From Monoplex corrugatus (lineage: Eukaryota > Mollusca > Gastropoda > Littorinimorpha > Ranellidae): a DNA stretch of 64,000 nucleotides. The stretch is taken from the NCBI GenBank assembly GCA_030674185.1, contig JAPXFY010000016.1:38487466-38551465 (forward strand), written 5' to 3'. The translations under genes and the position numbers were made by a program. Under the pieces are notes generated by a model, which was not told where the DNA came from, did no database searches, and saw only the letters and a program-made list of their open reading frames with translations. This document shows positions 37,724 through 50,575 of this stretch, one piece after another (position 1 is the first letter of the stretch; every line of letters starts with the position of its first letter).

Positions 37724-38091
37724 TTATATTAAAATAAACTGCAATGGTTTATTGACTCAGTAACATCTTATCACAAACGGATACAAAACATATTAAGCTG
37801 TGATATAATAAAGATATTCTTAAGTGCAGAATAGTGCCTTGTGTTCATACATTTTAATGATTATATTTCAATTCCATGAGCAGGAGGGAGCTTTTACTCT
37901 AGAACCTAAAACTCTACTTCAATGTACACATTGTAGCATTCAAAATAAAAAGTTTTCTTGAACCAAAGAGCTTAATATTTTGATATAAGTCATTAAGTAT
38001 CAATTTTGATATTAAAAGCTGTTTTGATTTATTTTATTTTATTTTGTGCTTAAGGTAGGAACTCTTCAGATTCGGAAAACAGATTTGAAAA
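37724..38091 (+). promoter_or_regulatory. Putative bidirectional promoter and ULK3 5' UTR
   Basis: The 368 bp between two divergent start codons. AT-rich, with no clear TATA or CpG cluster. Inferred from position only. Confidence 0.4.
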
Positions 38092-38220
38092 ATGGCGAGG
38101 CCTTCGTCTGCTAAACAAGTAGTAACGCAACAAACCGTTGTTCCGCAACTAAAACAGTATGTTTTGACAGAAAAACTCGGAAGTGGCAGCTATGCAACTG
38201 TTTATAAAGCATACAAAAAG
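38092..38220 (+). CDS. ULK3: ULK3 exon 1
   Basis: 43 codons, [14 protein letters not shown] to KAYKK, containing [17 protein letters not shown] (glycine-rich ATP loop). The start is the only in-frame ATG, with AAA before it. Donor AAG|GTGAAC, phase 0. Confidence 0.95.
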
Positions 38221-38912
38221 GTGAACTGCATAGCTGATTCTTCATCTGAATGCTTGACCATTTTTACTTAGCATTGTTATGATTGACACTGATTGACTGA
38301 ACGGAGCAGCAGGGAAGTTTCTTTTTCTCCTAATTTTTGTATCTGATGTTTGTTTGTGATCTTACGCTTGACAAAGGCCATTTGGCCGAAAATTTGCGCC
38401 TGTCTTGTCTTGTTATATTAAATACGCGTTCTTATTCTTTTTTGTTGTTTTTTCTGGTGACAGGAATTGGGAAATTGTGACACGAGTCGATTTCGGCAAA
38501 TCTGAATTCAGCACTGAGGTAATCAAAAGTAGATCAGTTCTGAGTTTACTTTAGGCCTACTGTTTAGTGTGATATTTCGTGACCAAATAAAACCTGGAAA
38601 CAGATGCGAAGCTGGATGAAAATTGAGATATACTTCATATGTGTTAAATTGTTCACAACAGTATGAGTAAGGATTCAGCAGTAAATCAAATGAAGTAGCC
38701 ACAATTATTATAAGTTCTATTAACTATAACTAACACTAGTAACACTAACAGTAACATATACATGCTTTAATTTTTTTTAGTTTCAGTGTCAGTTTCAGTT
38801 TTTCTCAAGAAAGCATTTTACATACGGAATGAACTCTATATGATATGCACCAAAACTACAGTTGCCATCATGATGGGAAAAGATACCAAATGATCATGAC
38901 ATAAACGTTAAA

Positions 38913-38974
<62 letters not shown>

Positions 38975-39967
38975 ATGTGTGCTCATAAGGTTGCAACTAA
39001 TGGAAATGTAAACGCTAATAGCACTTATGTGCTGTTGTAGATTGTAGCTAAGTGGAGATGGAATAGAATCCTGGATAGTTTCGGGAAAGAGATGATAGCT
39101 GTTGTATGTGTCCTGGAATGCAGCCTACAAAATATGATGAGGGTGATGACATTGATGACGATCTTGATTTGATTTCCCACATCATAGAAACCACAAGTAC
39201 ATGTAGCATAGATGTAATTGGAAAGGATACTGCTTTGTAAACATGTTGACGGGTATAGACGATGATGACAGTGATAATGACAGTGTTCATGGTGATGATG
39301 GCAGTAATGATTATGGCATGTTCAGACAGGGGTGAGAGAGGTGGTGACCATCAGAATGTCTAATGAAGCGTCCGCAGAACTTGATGTTGATGATGACAGT
39401 GATGATAATGATAATGACTGTATTCATGATGATGAAAGCAATAGTGATGATGACATTTTCAGAACATTCATGTTGATGACAGCAATAATGATGATGACAT
39501 GTTCGAACAGGGGTGAGAGAAGTGTTGGCCATCAAGTGCATACTGAAGAGCAGCCTGAACAAATTGTTCATAAAACATGATGATGATTTGGGGGAGGATG
39601 ACAGTCACAATGACACAGTACTGTTGATGATGATGACAATGTTCTTGATGATGAGGGCAGTGATGATGATGGCTTGTTCAGACAGGGGTGAGAGAGGTGG
39701 TGGCCATCAAGTGCATACTGAAGAGCAGTCTGAACAAAGCATCCACAGAAAATCTGCTGACAGAGATAGAGCTGCTCAAGAACCTGAAGCATCAGCACAT
39801 TGTGGCCCTCAAAGACTTTATAGTAAGTGTTCTGTAGCACAGGTTTTTACTGTTACTATTGATTTGCTTGATTAATTGTTTTTACAGCCATGTAAAAATC
39901 AAAGGCTTGAAAGTGAGTGTTCAGTGGCACAGTACTGTTTTGTTTTCTTTTTTTGTTTTGTTTTTCT

Positions 39968-40035
<68 letters not shown>

Positions 40036-40276
40036 TGTGTGTATGATGTATGTGTTACAATCATTTGAAAATGAACTGACTAGATTCTGAGCGACTCCAG
40101 TAAAATAAACCACAGCATATGAAAAGAGAGAGGTGTGTCTGTGTCTATGACAAAAAATGTGTGAATATGATTTTTTTTGCTCTTTATGAGTTGGTCTTTA
40201 CCAGAGTTTGGTCATAGCTGTGACTGTTGATGAGTTGGAGGAGCATAAGTTTGGAATGTGTGTGTGTGTGTGTGTG

Positions 40277-40338
<62 letters not shown>

Positions 40339-43300
40339 CTTTGTTTCAGTTTTTAAGCATTCTGAGATGTGTGTATACGCATTGTATTGCCCACATTTTG
40401 CAGGCAGTAGGTTACTCATAATCTGCATATGCCCTGTTCGATGGGTTGCTTATGGAGCGTGTTTTCATGTTTCTAGAAGTCAGCCACTCATATGACTTAC
40501 AGAATTTTGAACATACATATTTGACATTTTGTACATTCATACATACACCCGGGGGTTAGGCACTGGCAGGTCTGCATAATGCTTACCTGGGTGATTGGAA
40601 AAATCTCTGCTATTTTCCCTCTGGGTGGAGATGTCCTGCAGGAACAAATCCAGGACTTTCCGACTGGAAGTCTGACATTTACCCATTGTACCACGGCGCC
40701 TGTCAGACTTGTGGCCTTTGCAGTTTTGACATAGCAGATTGTCATAGTTAGGGAGGGTGATGCCTGGACACTGTCTTTATACCATTAATGAAATCACTGT
40801 ATTTGTGATTGTGGATGTCAGTGGGACAGCAAATACATCTATCTGGTGATGGAGTTCTGTGGTGGTGGAGACCTCAGTCATTTCATCAAGAGCAAGAGGG
40901 CCCTTCCTGAAAGAATAGTCCGCAAGTTCCTGCAACAGTTGGGTAAGTTCTTTAACGTGCACAAGGTGCTGATAATATAATTGATGCTCGACAGTGTAGA
41001 CAGATAGCTAACTCTGTTGTATTCTGTTATAACATGTGTTTAAGTGATGCTTTGCATTGATCATGTGTACAAGGTGCAGATGATTAGACAATTCTGTCAT
41101 GCTAACATATGTGCAAGGTGCAAATAAAATTTATCCCTAAGCATTTGAAAGTATTTGCAATTTCAGTGTTTTTCTGTCCATAGTAAGACACAATGTAGAC
41201 TATTTCATTAATTAAACACCATCACCTTTGTTTTATATTCATTAACTTTCCAATGGGCACAGTGATCATGCAGAGTATCTAGAAATCTGTGTAAACTCTC
41301 TTAGAATCTTATGTTAAAAGTGTGTCATCAACATTAAGCAATAATAGCAACTAAGCTTAATGAATCAGATCAACGTTAAGGGCACCAAAGTCAATATTAC
41401 ATTGTAAACAATGATTGTCTAACAAATATCACTCAAGATCATTTAAACACAGAGAAAACAGTACAGGCAAAAGACTGTCACTTTGTCTAACTCCTTTCTA
41501 ACAGCTAGAGAATCTTGATTTTTTGCTGATCACAGAAACACAAATTTGATTTTACTGTACATACTGACAATTTTTAGAATTGCCATTGATGCCTTCCTTA
41601 AAGAGTTTAAACTGTAAGCCTTCTCTTCAAATGTAATCAAAAGCTTTTTTGTAATCAACACACACAGACTTTTGTCACATATATCTGGATTGTGTGCCAA
41701 GGATTATTTGTTTTGTTCATGTCCTGTGTCATCCGTATCCTTGTTTTCATTTTGCATCAGATCTCCATTGCAAAGAAAGGGAGGTAAAAGTAGTGTCATA
41801 CCCTGAACTGTCACTGAGGAGGGAGATGGTAGAGACATCATCATCACTGTGGGATTAGGTTTGACTCACCGGCAGGCCACAGTTTTACTCTGTTGTTAAT
41901 GTTAGAGCCACGGACCCAGGATCTGGTAGCTTGAGTTCAGTCCCATCTGCAACATATAAACTGTTTGCTGCCAGTCTTAATACTTGGTCACTATAACATT
42001 TATTAATAAATGGTTGTTTAATCATCCTAATGCTTCAATCATTCTGGTAGTATCAGCCTAGCATTTCAATTTTCATAGATCCCTTCTCTTTCTTCCCCAT
42101 CTTCCCCATTTCAAGGCCTTGCCAGCACAAAGGATTTTGCACAGGAGTCTGCCAGATAGTTGTTGATAGAGTTGGATGGAGTGCATACAGAAGTTTGAAG
42201 AATTCTTGAACAAATTCTAAATTCCAAGCTGTTCTTAGGGTCGACATTACCCATCTTCTTTCCAGTACTGTTTTATTCTACCCATCCCTAAAGAAGCATA
42301 GATGCCCATTTACAACAGAGTAGGACTGTGTGTTGAATCCAGTGCTGGAACTTGGTCATACATTGGTAAACTTGACCATGACTTTAGAGTACATAGTTTT
42401 GTATATGATTCTGTACCTAGTCTAGTGTTATGTATGATTCTAGGCCTGGCCTTACAGAACCTAGTCTTGTGTTATGTATGATTCTAGGCCTGGCCTTACA
42501 AACCTAATCTTGTGTTGTGTATGATTCAATGCCTGGCCTTACAGTGACCTAGTCTTGTGTTGTGTATGATTCTAGTCCTGGCCTTACAGTACCTAGTCTT
42601 GTGTTGTGTATGGTTCTAGGCCTGGCCTTACAGTACCTAGTCTTATGGTGTGTATGATTCTAGTCCTGGCCTTACAGTACCTAGTCTTGTGTTGTGTATG
42701 GTTCTAGGCCTGTTCTTACAGTACCTAGTCTTGTATATGATTCTAGGCCTGGCCTTACAGTACTTAGTCTTGTGTTGTATTTAATGCTAGGCCTGGCCTT
42801 ACAGTACCTAGTCTTATGTTGTGTATGATTCTACGTCTGGCCTTACAGTACTTAATCTTGTGTTGTATATAATGCTAGGCCTGGCCTTACAGTACTTAGT
42901 CTTGTGTTATGTATGATTCTAGACCTGGCCTTATAGTACTTAGTCTTGTGTTGTATATAATGCTAGGCCTGGCCTTACAGTACTTAGTCTTGTGTTGTAT
43001 ATAATGCTAGGCCTGGCCTTATAGTACCTAGTCTTATGTTGTGTATGATTCTAGGCCTGTTCTTACAGTACCTAGTCTTGTATATGATTCTAGGCCTGGC
43101 CTTACAGTACTTAGTTTGTGTTGTATTAATGCTAGGCCTGGCCTTACAGTACCTAGTCTTGTGTTATATATAATGCTAGGCCTGGCCTTACAGTACCTAG
43201 TCTTGTGTTGTGTATGATTACAGTACCTAGTCTTGTGTTATATATGATTCTAGGCCTGGCCTTACAGTACCTAGTCTTGTGTTATGTATGATTCTAGGCC

Positions 43301-45367
43301 TGGCCTTACAGTGCCTAGTCTTGTGTTATGTATGATTCTAGGCCTGGCCTTACAGTACCTAATCTTGTATTGTGTATGATTCAAGGCCTGGCCTTACAGT
43401 ACCTAGTCTTGTGTTGTGTATAATTCTAGGCTTGGCCTTACAACACCTAGTCTTATGTATGATTCTAGGCTTGGCCTTACAGAACCTAGTCTTGTGTTAT
43501 GTATGATTCTAGACCTGGCCTTACAGTACCTAGTCTTGTGTTATGTATGATTCAAGGCCTGGCCTTACAGTACCTAGTTGTGTGTTGTGTATGATTCTAG
43601 GCTTGGCCTTACAGTACCTAGTCTTGTGTTGTGTATGATTCAAGGTCTGGCCTTATAGTACCTAGTCTTGTGTTATGTATGATTCAAGGCCTGGCCTTAC
43701 AGTACCTAGTCTTGTGTTGTGTATGATTCTAGACCTGGCCTTACAGTACCTAGTCTTGTGTTGTGTATGATTCTAGGCCTGGCCTTACAGTACCTAGTCT
43801 TGTGTTATGTATGATTCTAGACCTGGCCTTACAGTACCTAGTCTTGTGTTGTGTATGGTTCTAGGCCTGGCCTTACAGTACCTAGTCTTGTGTTGTGTAT
43901 GATTCTAGTCCTGGCCTTACTGAACCTAGTCTTGTATATAATTCTAGGCCTGGCCTTACAGTACTTAGTCTTGTGTTGTGTATGGTTCTAGGCCTGTTCT
44001 TACAGTACCTAGTCTTGTATATGATTCTAGGCCTGGCCTTACAGTACTTAGTCTGTGTGTTGTATATAATGCTCAGGCCTGGCCTTACAGTACCTAGTCT
44101 TGTGTTTGTATATAATGCTAGGCCTGGCCTTAAGTACTAGTCTTGTGTATGATTCAGGCTGGCCTTACAGTACTAGTCTTGTGTTTGTATGATTCTAGGC
44201 CTGGCCTTATAGTACTAGTCTTGTGTTATGTATGTTCTAGCTCTGGCCTTACAGTACCTAGTCTTGTGTTGTGTATGATTCTAGGCCTGGCCTTACAGTA
44301 CCTAGTCTTGTGTTGTGTATGATTCTAGGCCTGGCCTTACAGTACCTAGTCTTGTGTTGTGTATGATTCTAGGCCTGGCCTTACAGTACCTAGTCTTGTG
44401 TTGTGTATGATTCTAGGCCTGGCCTTACAGTACCTAGTCTTGTGTTGTGTATGATTCTAGGCCTGGCCTTACAGTACCTAGTCTTGTGTTGTGTATGATT
44501 CTAGGCCTGGCCTTACAGTACCTAGTCTTGTGTTGTGTATGATTCTAGGCCTGGCCTTACAGTACCTAGTCTTGTGTTGTGTATGATTCTAGGCCTGGCC
44601 TTACAGTACCTAGTCTTGTGTTGTGTATGGTTCTAGGCCTGGCCTTACAGTACCTAGTCTTGTGTTGTGTATGATTCTAGGCCTGGCCTTACAGTACCTA
44701 GTCTTGTGTTATGTATGATTTTAGACCTGGCCTTACAGTACCTAGTCTTGTGTTATGTATGATTTTAGACCTGGCCTTACAGTACCTAGTCTTGTGTTAT
44801 GTATGATTTTAGACCTGGCCTTACAGTACCTAGTCTTGTGTTGTGTATGATTCTAGGCCTGGCCTTACAGCACCTAGTCATTGTGTTATGTATGATTCTA
44901 GGCCTGGCCTTACAGTACCTAATCTTGTATTGTATATGATTCTAGACCTGGCCTTACAGTACCTAGTCTTGTGTTGTGTATGATTCTAGGCCTGGCCTTA
45001 CAGTACCTAGTCTTGTGTTATGTATGATTCTAGGCCTGGCCTTACAGTACCTAGTCTTGTGTTATGTATGATTCTAGGCCTGGCCTTACAGTACCTAGTC
45101 TTGTGTTATGTATGATTCTAGGCCTGGCCTTACAGTACCTAGTCTTGTGTTGTGTATGATTCTTGGCCTGGCCTTACAGTACCTAGTCTTGTGTTGTGTA
45201 TGATTCTTGGCCTGGCCTTACAGTACTTACACTCTGTGTTTGGTTTGATTCTAGGCCTGGCCTTACAATACTTACGTTCCCACAATGTGGCTCACATGGA
45301 TCTCAAGCCTCAAAACATTCTGCTCACTTCTTCCTCCAATCCCATCATCAAAATTGCTGGTATGTAC

Positions 45368-45465
<98 letters not shown>

Positions 45466-45727
45466 CGTTCGTTCGTTCCTTGATTTAACGTCTTTTCACT
45501 ATAAGTGATATTAGACGGTGTGTGTGTGTGTGTGGTGTGTGTGTGTGTGTGTGTGTGTGTGTCTGTAGTGTGTGTGTGTATGTGTGTGTGTGTGTGTGTA
45601 TACAGTGAGTGTGTGTGTATGTGTACAGTGTGTGTGTATTTGTGTGTGTGTGTGTGTGTGCATGTGAGTGTGTGCTTGTCCATTTGTGTGTACATGCATG
45701 CTTGCATGGTTGTTTTCCTGCTAATGT

Positions 45728-45776
<49 letters not shown>

Positions 45777-47953
45777 TGTGTGTGTCTGTGGATGCATGCA
45801 TGTGTGTGTGAGTGTAAGCGTGTACATGCATGTGCGTATGTGTGTGTATGGTGTATGTGTATGTGTTTGCAGACTTTTTGGTTTTTCTTATCCAGTGTTT
45901 GCGACATGTATTACTATTCTTTGATTGTTGATGTTTTTGCTGTTGTTTTGTTTGTTGTTTGCTTTAATATTTACCTCTCACTAAAGAATTGTTGAAAACG
46001 TTTGCAGATTTTGGCTTTGCCAAGTCCATGCTTGAAGGTGATGAACTTAAAGTGATGCGAGGGTCTCCCCTCTACATGGCTCCTGAAATTATCAAAGAGA
46101 AATCATACGATGCCCGAGTAGACTTGTGGTCCATTGGGGTTATTCTCTACGGTGAGAATCCATACAATACAATACAATGCAATACAATACAACACAACAC
46201 AACACAACACAACACAACACAACACAACACAATGCAACACAATACAATACAATGCAACATAATACAACACAGTACAATACAGTGCAGTATGTTACAATAC
46301 CATGATCATAACCATAAACATACCATACCATTATCATACAACACCATATCATATCAAACCATACAATACTATGCCATGTCATACCATACCACACCAGACT
46401 GTACCACACCATATCACACAGTACCATGCCACATCATACCATACCACACTACAGCACTCAACACAATACAGCACAATACAACACTTCTTTATTACTTCAA
46501 AAATTGAGAGTACACTGTGTATGCACTTGGCTCACATCACACACGACTCAGTCTCACAACTACTTTAACTCTTTTCCGTTCTGAGATTTGTTATGATTTT
46601 TCACAAAACTGACAGTACATTTACCAGAAAGCATGCCATTTTGTCAAATATTAACTTGTATTATCAAATTATATTATCAAACTAAACACCATAACACTAA
46701 GAAATGTTTGCAGTTTCAACTGATGTATAACGTGCAGCATTTTTATTGATAGATTTTATAGTTCTAAATGGAACGATGTCGCTATGGGAGAATGGAAGGG
46801 GGTTAAACACACACCCACACCACCCACACGCACACACACACGTGCACACACACACCACGCACACTTACACACACATATATATATGTGTGATTTTAATAGC
46901 ACATAACTTAAACATATCTTAGGTGCATAAGCTGGGTGAGACACCATACTAACTGTAAAAAACTCGACCGGAACAGCCAGCTTTGGTTCAACCAGGCCTT
47001 TAGCCATTGGTTACACCATCTCTGGATTACTCAAATTCTCCCCATCGTTCCTTGTCCCTGGACGATGGAAATCTTCATGGACGCCTCACGAGAAGGCTGG
47101 GTAGCCCATGTAGTCCACCTCAACACATCAGGTGCATGGTCCCAACAGCAGAAACATCTCCACATCAAAACATTGAAGCTGGAAGCGGTCGTTCTGGCAG
47201 TCCATCATTTCCTCCCTTTTCTCAGGGAAAACACACCCTACTGTACATGGACAACACAACTATAGCCTACTGCATCAACAGATAGGGTGACCACTCTCGT
47301 TCCCTCTCTCTCAGAGAACATAATCCCCATTTGGTGCCAAACTCACCAGATCTTACTAGTAGAGAAACATGTCCCGTACTTGCTAAACATCTTAGCAGAT
47401 GTCCTCAACCAGTCTCATACTGTGCTCCAGATGGAATGTATTCTCATTCCCAAAGTTCTGCACTACTTTTGGCAGCAGTGGTTTTAACCAGTGATGGATC
47501 TCTTTGCAACCAAGTTCAACTTCCATCCCACACTGACCCCAGTCTCTGAAGATGCAAGGACTGAAATGACGTAAAGACAACATTGTCACTGTTGGTTGTA
47601 GCAGCTCCAGTCACAGTAGAGTTAACTGTAAGCATTCGGTTTACATAAAAGTTAAGATCTGTTTGTACTCTCTCCTTTAGTTTGATTTTTTTCCCTCTTT
47701 GCAGGAGACGTAGAGGCTATTTCATTTGTTTATGTTTTCCTTTGCTGTCCAGTTTTTCAGTTTATATATATATATATTAATGATGCACCTTTTCCTGTGT
47801 CCATGTTTCAGAGTGCTTATTTGGAAGAGCTCCCTTCGCATCCAGCAGTTTTAAAGAACTAGGAGAAAAGATCTGGGATTCTAAACCTGTTGAGGTCAGT
47901 GCTCATGATGTCCTTGTTTGGGCATGTTCTGGTGGAGTGTGTGTGTGTGTGTG

Positions 47954-48002
<49 letters not shown>

Positions 48003-48038
48003 GTGGGGGGGTGTGTGTGTGGTGTGTGTGTGTGGGTG

Positions 48039-48131
<93 letters not shown>

Positions 48132-50516
48132 CGCTAATAGTGTGACAGTAATGGGATAGAGTTCTGTGTAAGTAGTCTCCTTCCCCCACATTTTTTTAAA
48201 TGAATATATAAATAACTACACTATTTATATGGCGCCAAGTCTTGACAATTCAAATCAAAGTGCAAATCACGCATTAGACATACGCATGCAATCAAACCAG
48301 ACTACCTTACAATGTACAAAAAAGATCTACACCAGGTCAAAAGTCCTGGAAGGCCACATGATAGGCAAAGTACCTTTCACAAACCCTTATGGAGACAGGA
48401 GGTTGTGCCTGTTGGTGGCTGAACCAACACTCACACATCTTCTATTTGAGTTAAGTTGACTGTTGCTGTTGTCATTGTTGTCATAACTACTGAGAATGTT
48501 ATGAAAAAAGACACTCACCTGGCGCTGACAGAAGTGCAAAAGATACTCACCTGAGTTAGCAGAATTGCGAGGGAGGTTGTTACAACAAAACCATGATGTG
48601 TGATCATAGTGATGAGAAGGAGGAGGAGGAAATGGGTAATGATGATGATGATGATGACGATGATGATGATGTGGTGGGGGTGGTGTGGTGGTGATGATGG
48701 TGGTGGTGTTATGATGGGGATAGTGGTGTCAGTGATGATGGCAGGAATGGTGATGGTGACGACAATGATGATAGGATGTTTCTCTGAATGTCTATTTGTC
48801 GCCTGCTGCCTGTGTTCATGTGTTTGATTGTTGAGACATAAGGTTGTTACGACAAAACCATGATGTGTGATTGTAGTGATGATGTGGGGGAGGAGGTAGA
48901 GATGATGATGATGAATGATGATGATGATGACAATGGTGATGGTGATGGTGGTTCTGAGGAGGATTACGATGGTGATAGTGGTGTCAACAATGACAGTGGG
49001 AATGATGATGATGATGATGGTGGTGGTGGTGATGATTATGATGGTCACAATGGTGACAGTGGTACTGGTATCAATGAGGATGGCAGGAATGATGATGATG
49101 ATGGTGACGATGATGACAGTGATGATGATAGGATGTCTTTCTCTGTGTCTAGTTGCCTCCTGGTGTTCTCGTGTCTGACGATTGCCGGGACTTGGTGTTA
49201 CGGTTGTTACAACGAAACCCTGACAACCGTATCAGCTTTGATGAGTTCTTCAATCATCCCTTTGTGGACCTGCTGCACAGTCCTTCCCCACACTGTCTGG
49301 ATCAAGCTGTAGGTTTTTTTTTTATTTGTTTGCTTATTCGATATCATGTTTTTCTGATATGGCTCTGAACAGTCAGCAGAGCTTTAACCCCATGAGTGCC
49401 GACGTTTTTTGACATGAAGAGTTTTCCATGTGCCAGGGAAAAACGTTGCATTGCTACCATGTACATTAAAACAACTGTTGCTTTCATATTTATGGGAATC
49501 TGTGTATGAAATTATACAGAATGGTGCATTAGGCATGACTAAATGTATTTTCAGATGAATTATGTAGTAATTTCTTGAAATTTCTACATATTTGTAATAT
49601 TTTGTGGAAATTCCCGTAAAAAACTCATAACTTCTTGCGATAGAAACCAAAAAAAACAAAGGAAAAAATAGAAGACTTGACCCTCCTGATGAAATCTAAA
49701 AGTATTCAGACTTTGGCTGACCTCCTGCTGATAGATCACTGACAGCTGACGAGCTACAAATAGCCACAGTGTGCTAGTGCACTGAGTGGCTTGATCCGGT
49801 CAAGTCCTCGGCTGCTGCACACCCCCCACCCCACTCCATCACTCTAGTCTTCCCCTTTCCACTTCTAATTCTACTCACTGACAGTGTTGACTTACTCTAC
49901 AATGTGGTTCTGCCTGTCAGTACAGTGTGAAGTATTGGATAGCTGACAGTATTGCCTGTGGCCACAAACCCTTTGTGTCACATGCTCGGATTTTGTGTTG
50001 GGTCTATCTGCTGCACATTTCATACCAACAGCGAGTAACTATTGCTGTTTTCAACCTCTTCTTTTGTCAAAATTTTCTTCTGAATCATCCTACAGTCATT
50101 TATAAGTTCTTGACTCAACTCACATGCTTTCAAGGGCTGAAAACATGCAGCATTGCAAGACAATCCTGGTGTCAGCATTTTGCTGAAAACAGGTTTCTCT
50201 TTTCAGATAAATAAAACCAATCTGGTGAGTTTTGCATAGGTCAAAAAGTCATGTAAGGGAAGCCAGACACTTTTATGAACCCTCTCTGAGACTGACAACA
50301 TCAGTCAGTGCTTCTCTCCCATTTACATTAGGCTGAAACGTGCGTCAAACTACCTCCGTAAATTTTATCTATGTAGGCACCCCATTAGGCTCCGAGAGCT
50401 CCGTAAATCTTACGTTGACGGCACTTAAGAGGTTAAACTGTAATAATAATGATGATGATGACAACAATGCTGCTGTATGTATCTCTGTTTGTGTATGTGT
50501 GAGTGTGTACGCGCGC

Positions 50517-50575
<59 letters not shown>

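Noticed and set aside
39332..39580. Aspartate-rich open frames
   Set aside because: Produced by GATGAT repeats and exon 2 duplicates; no independent gene evidence.
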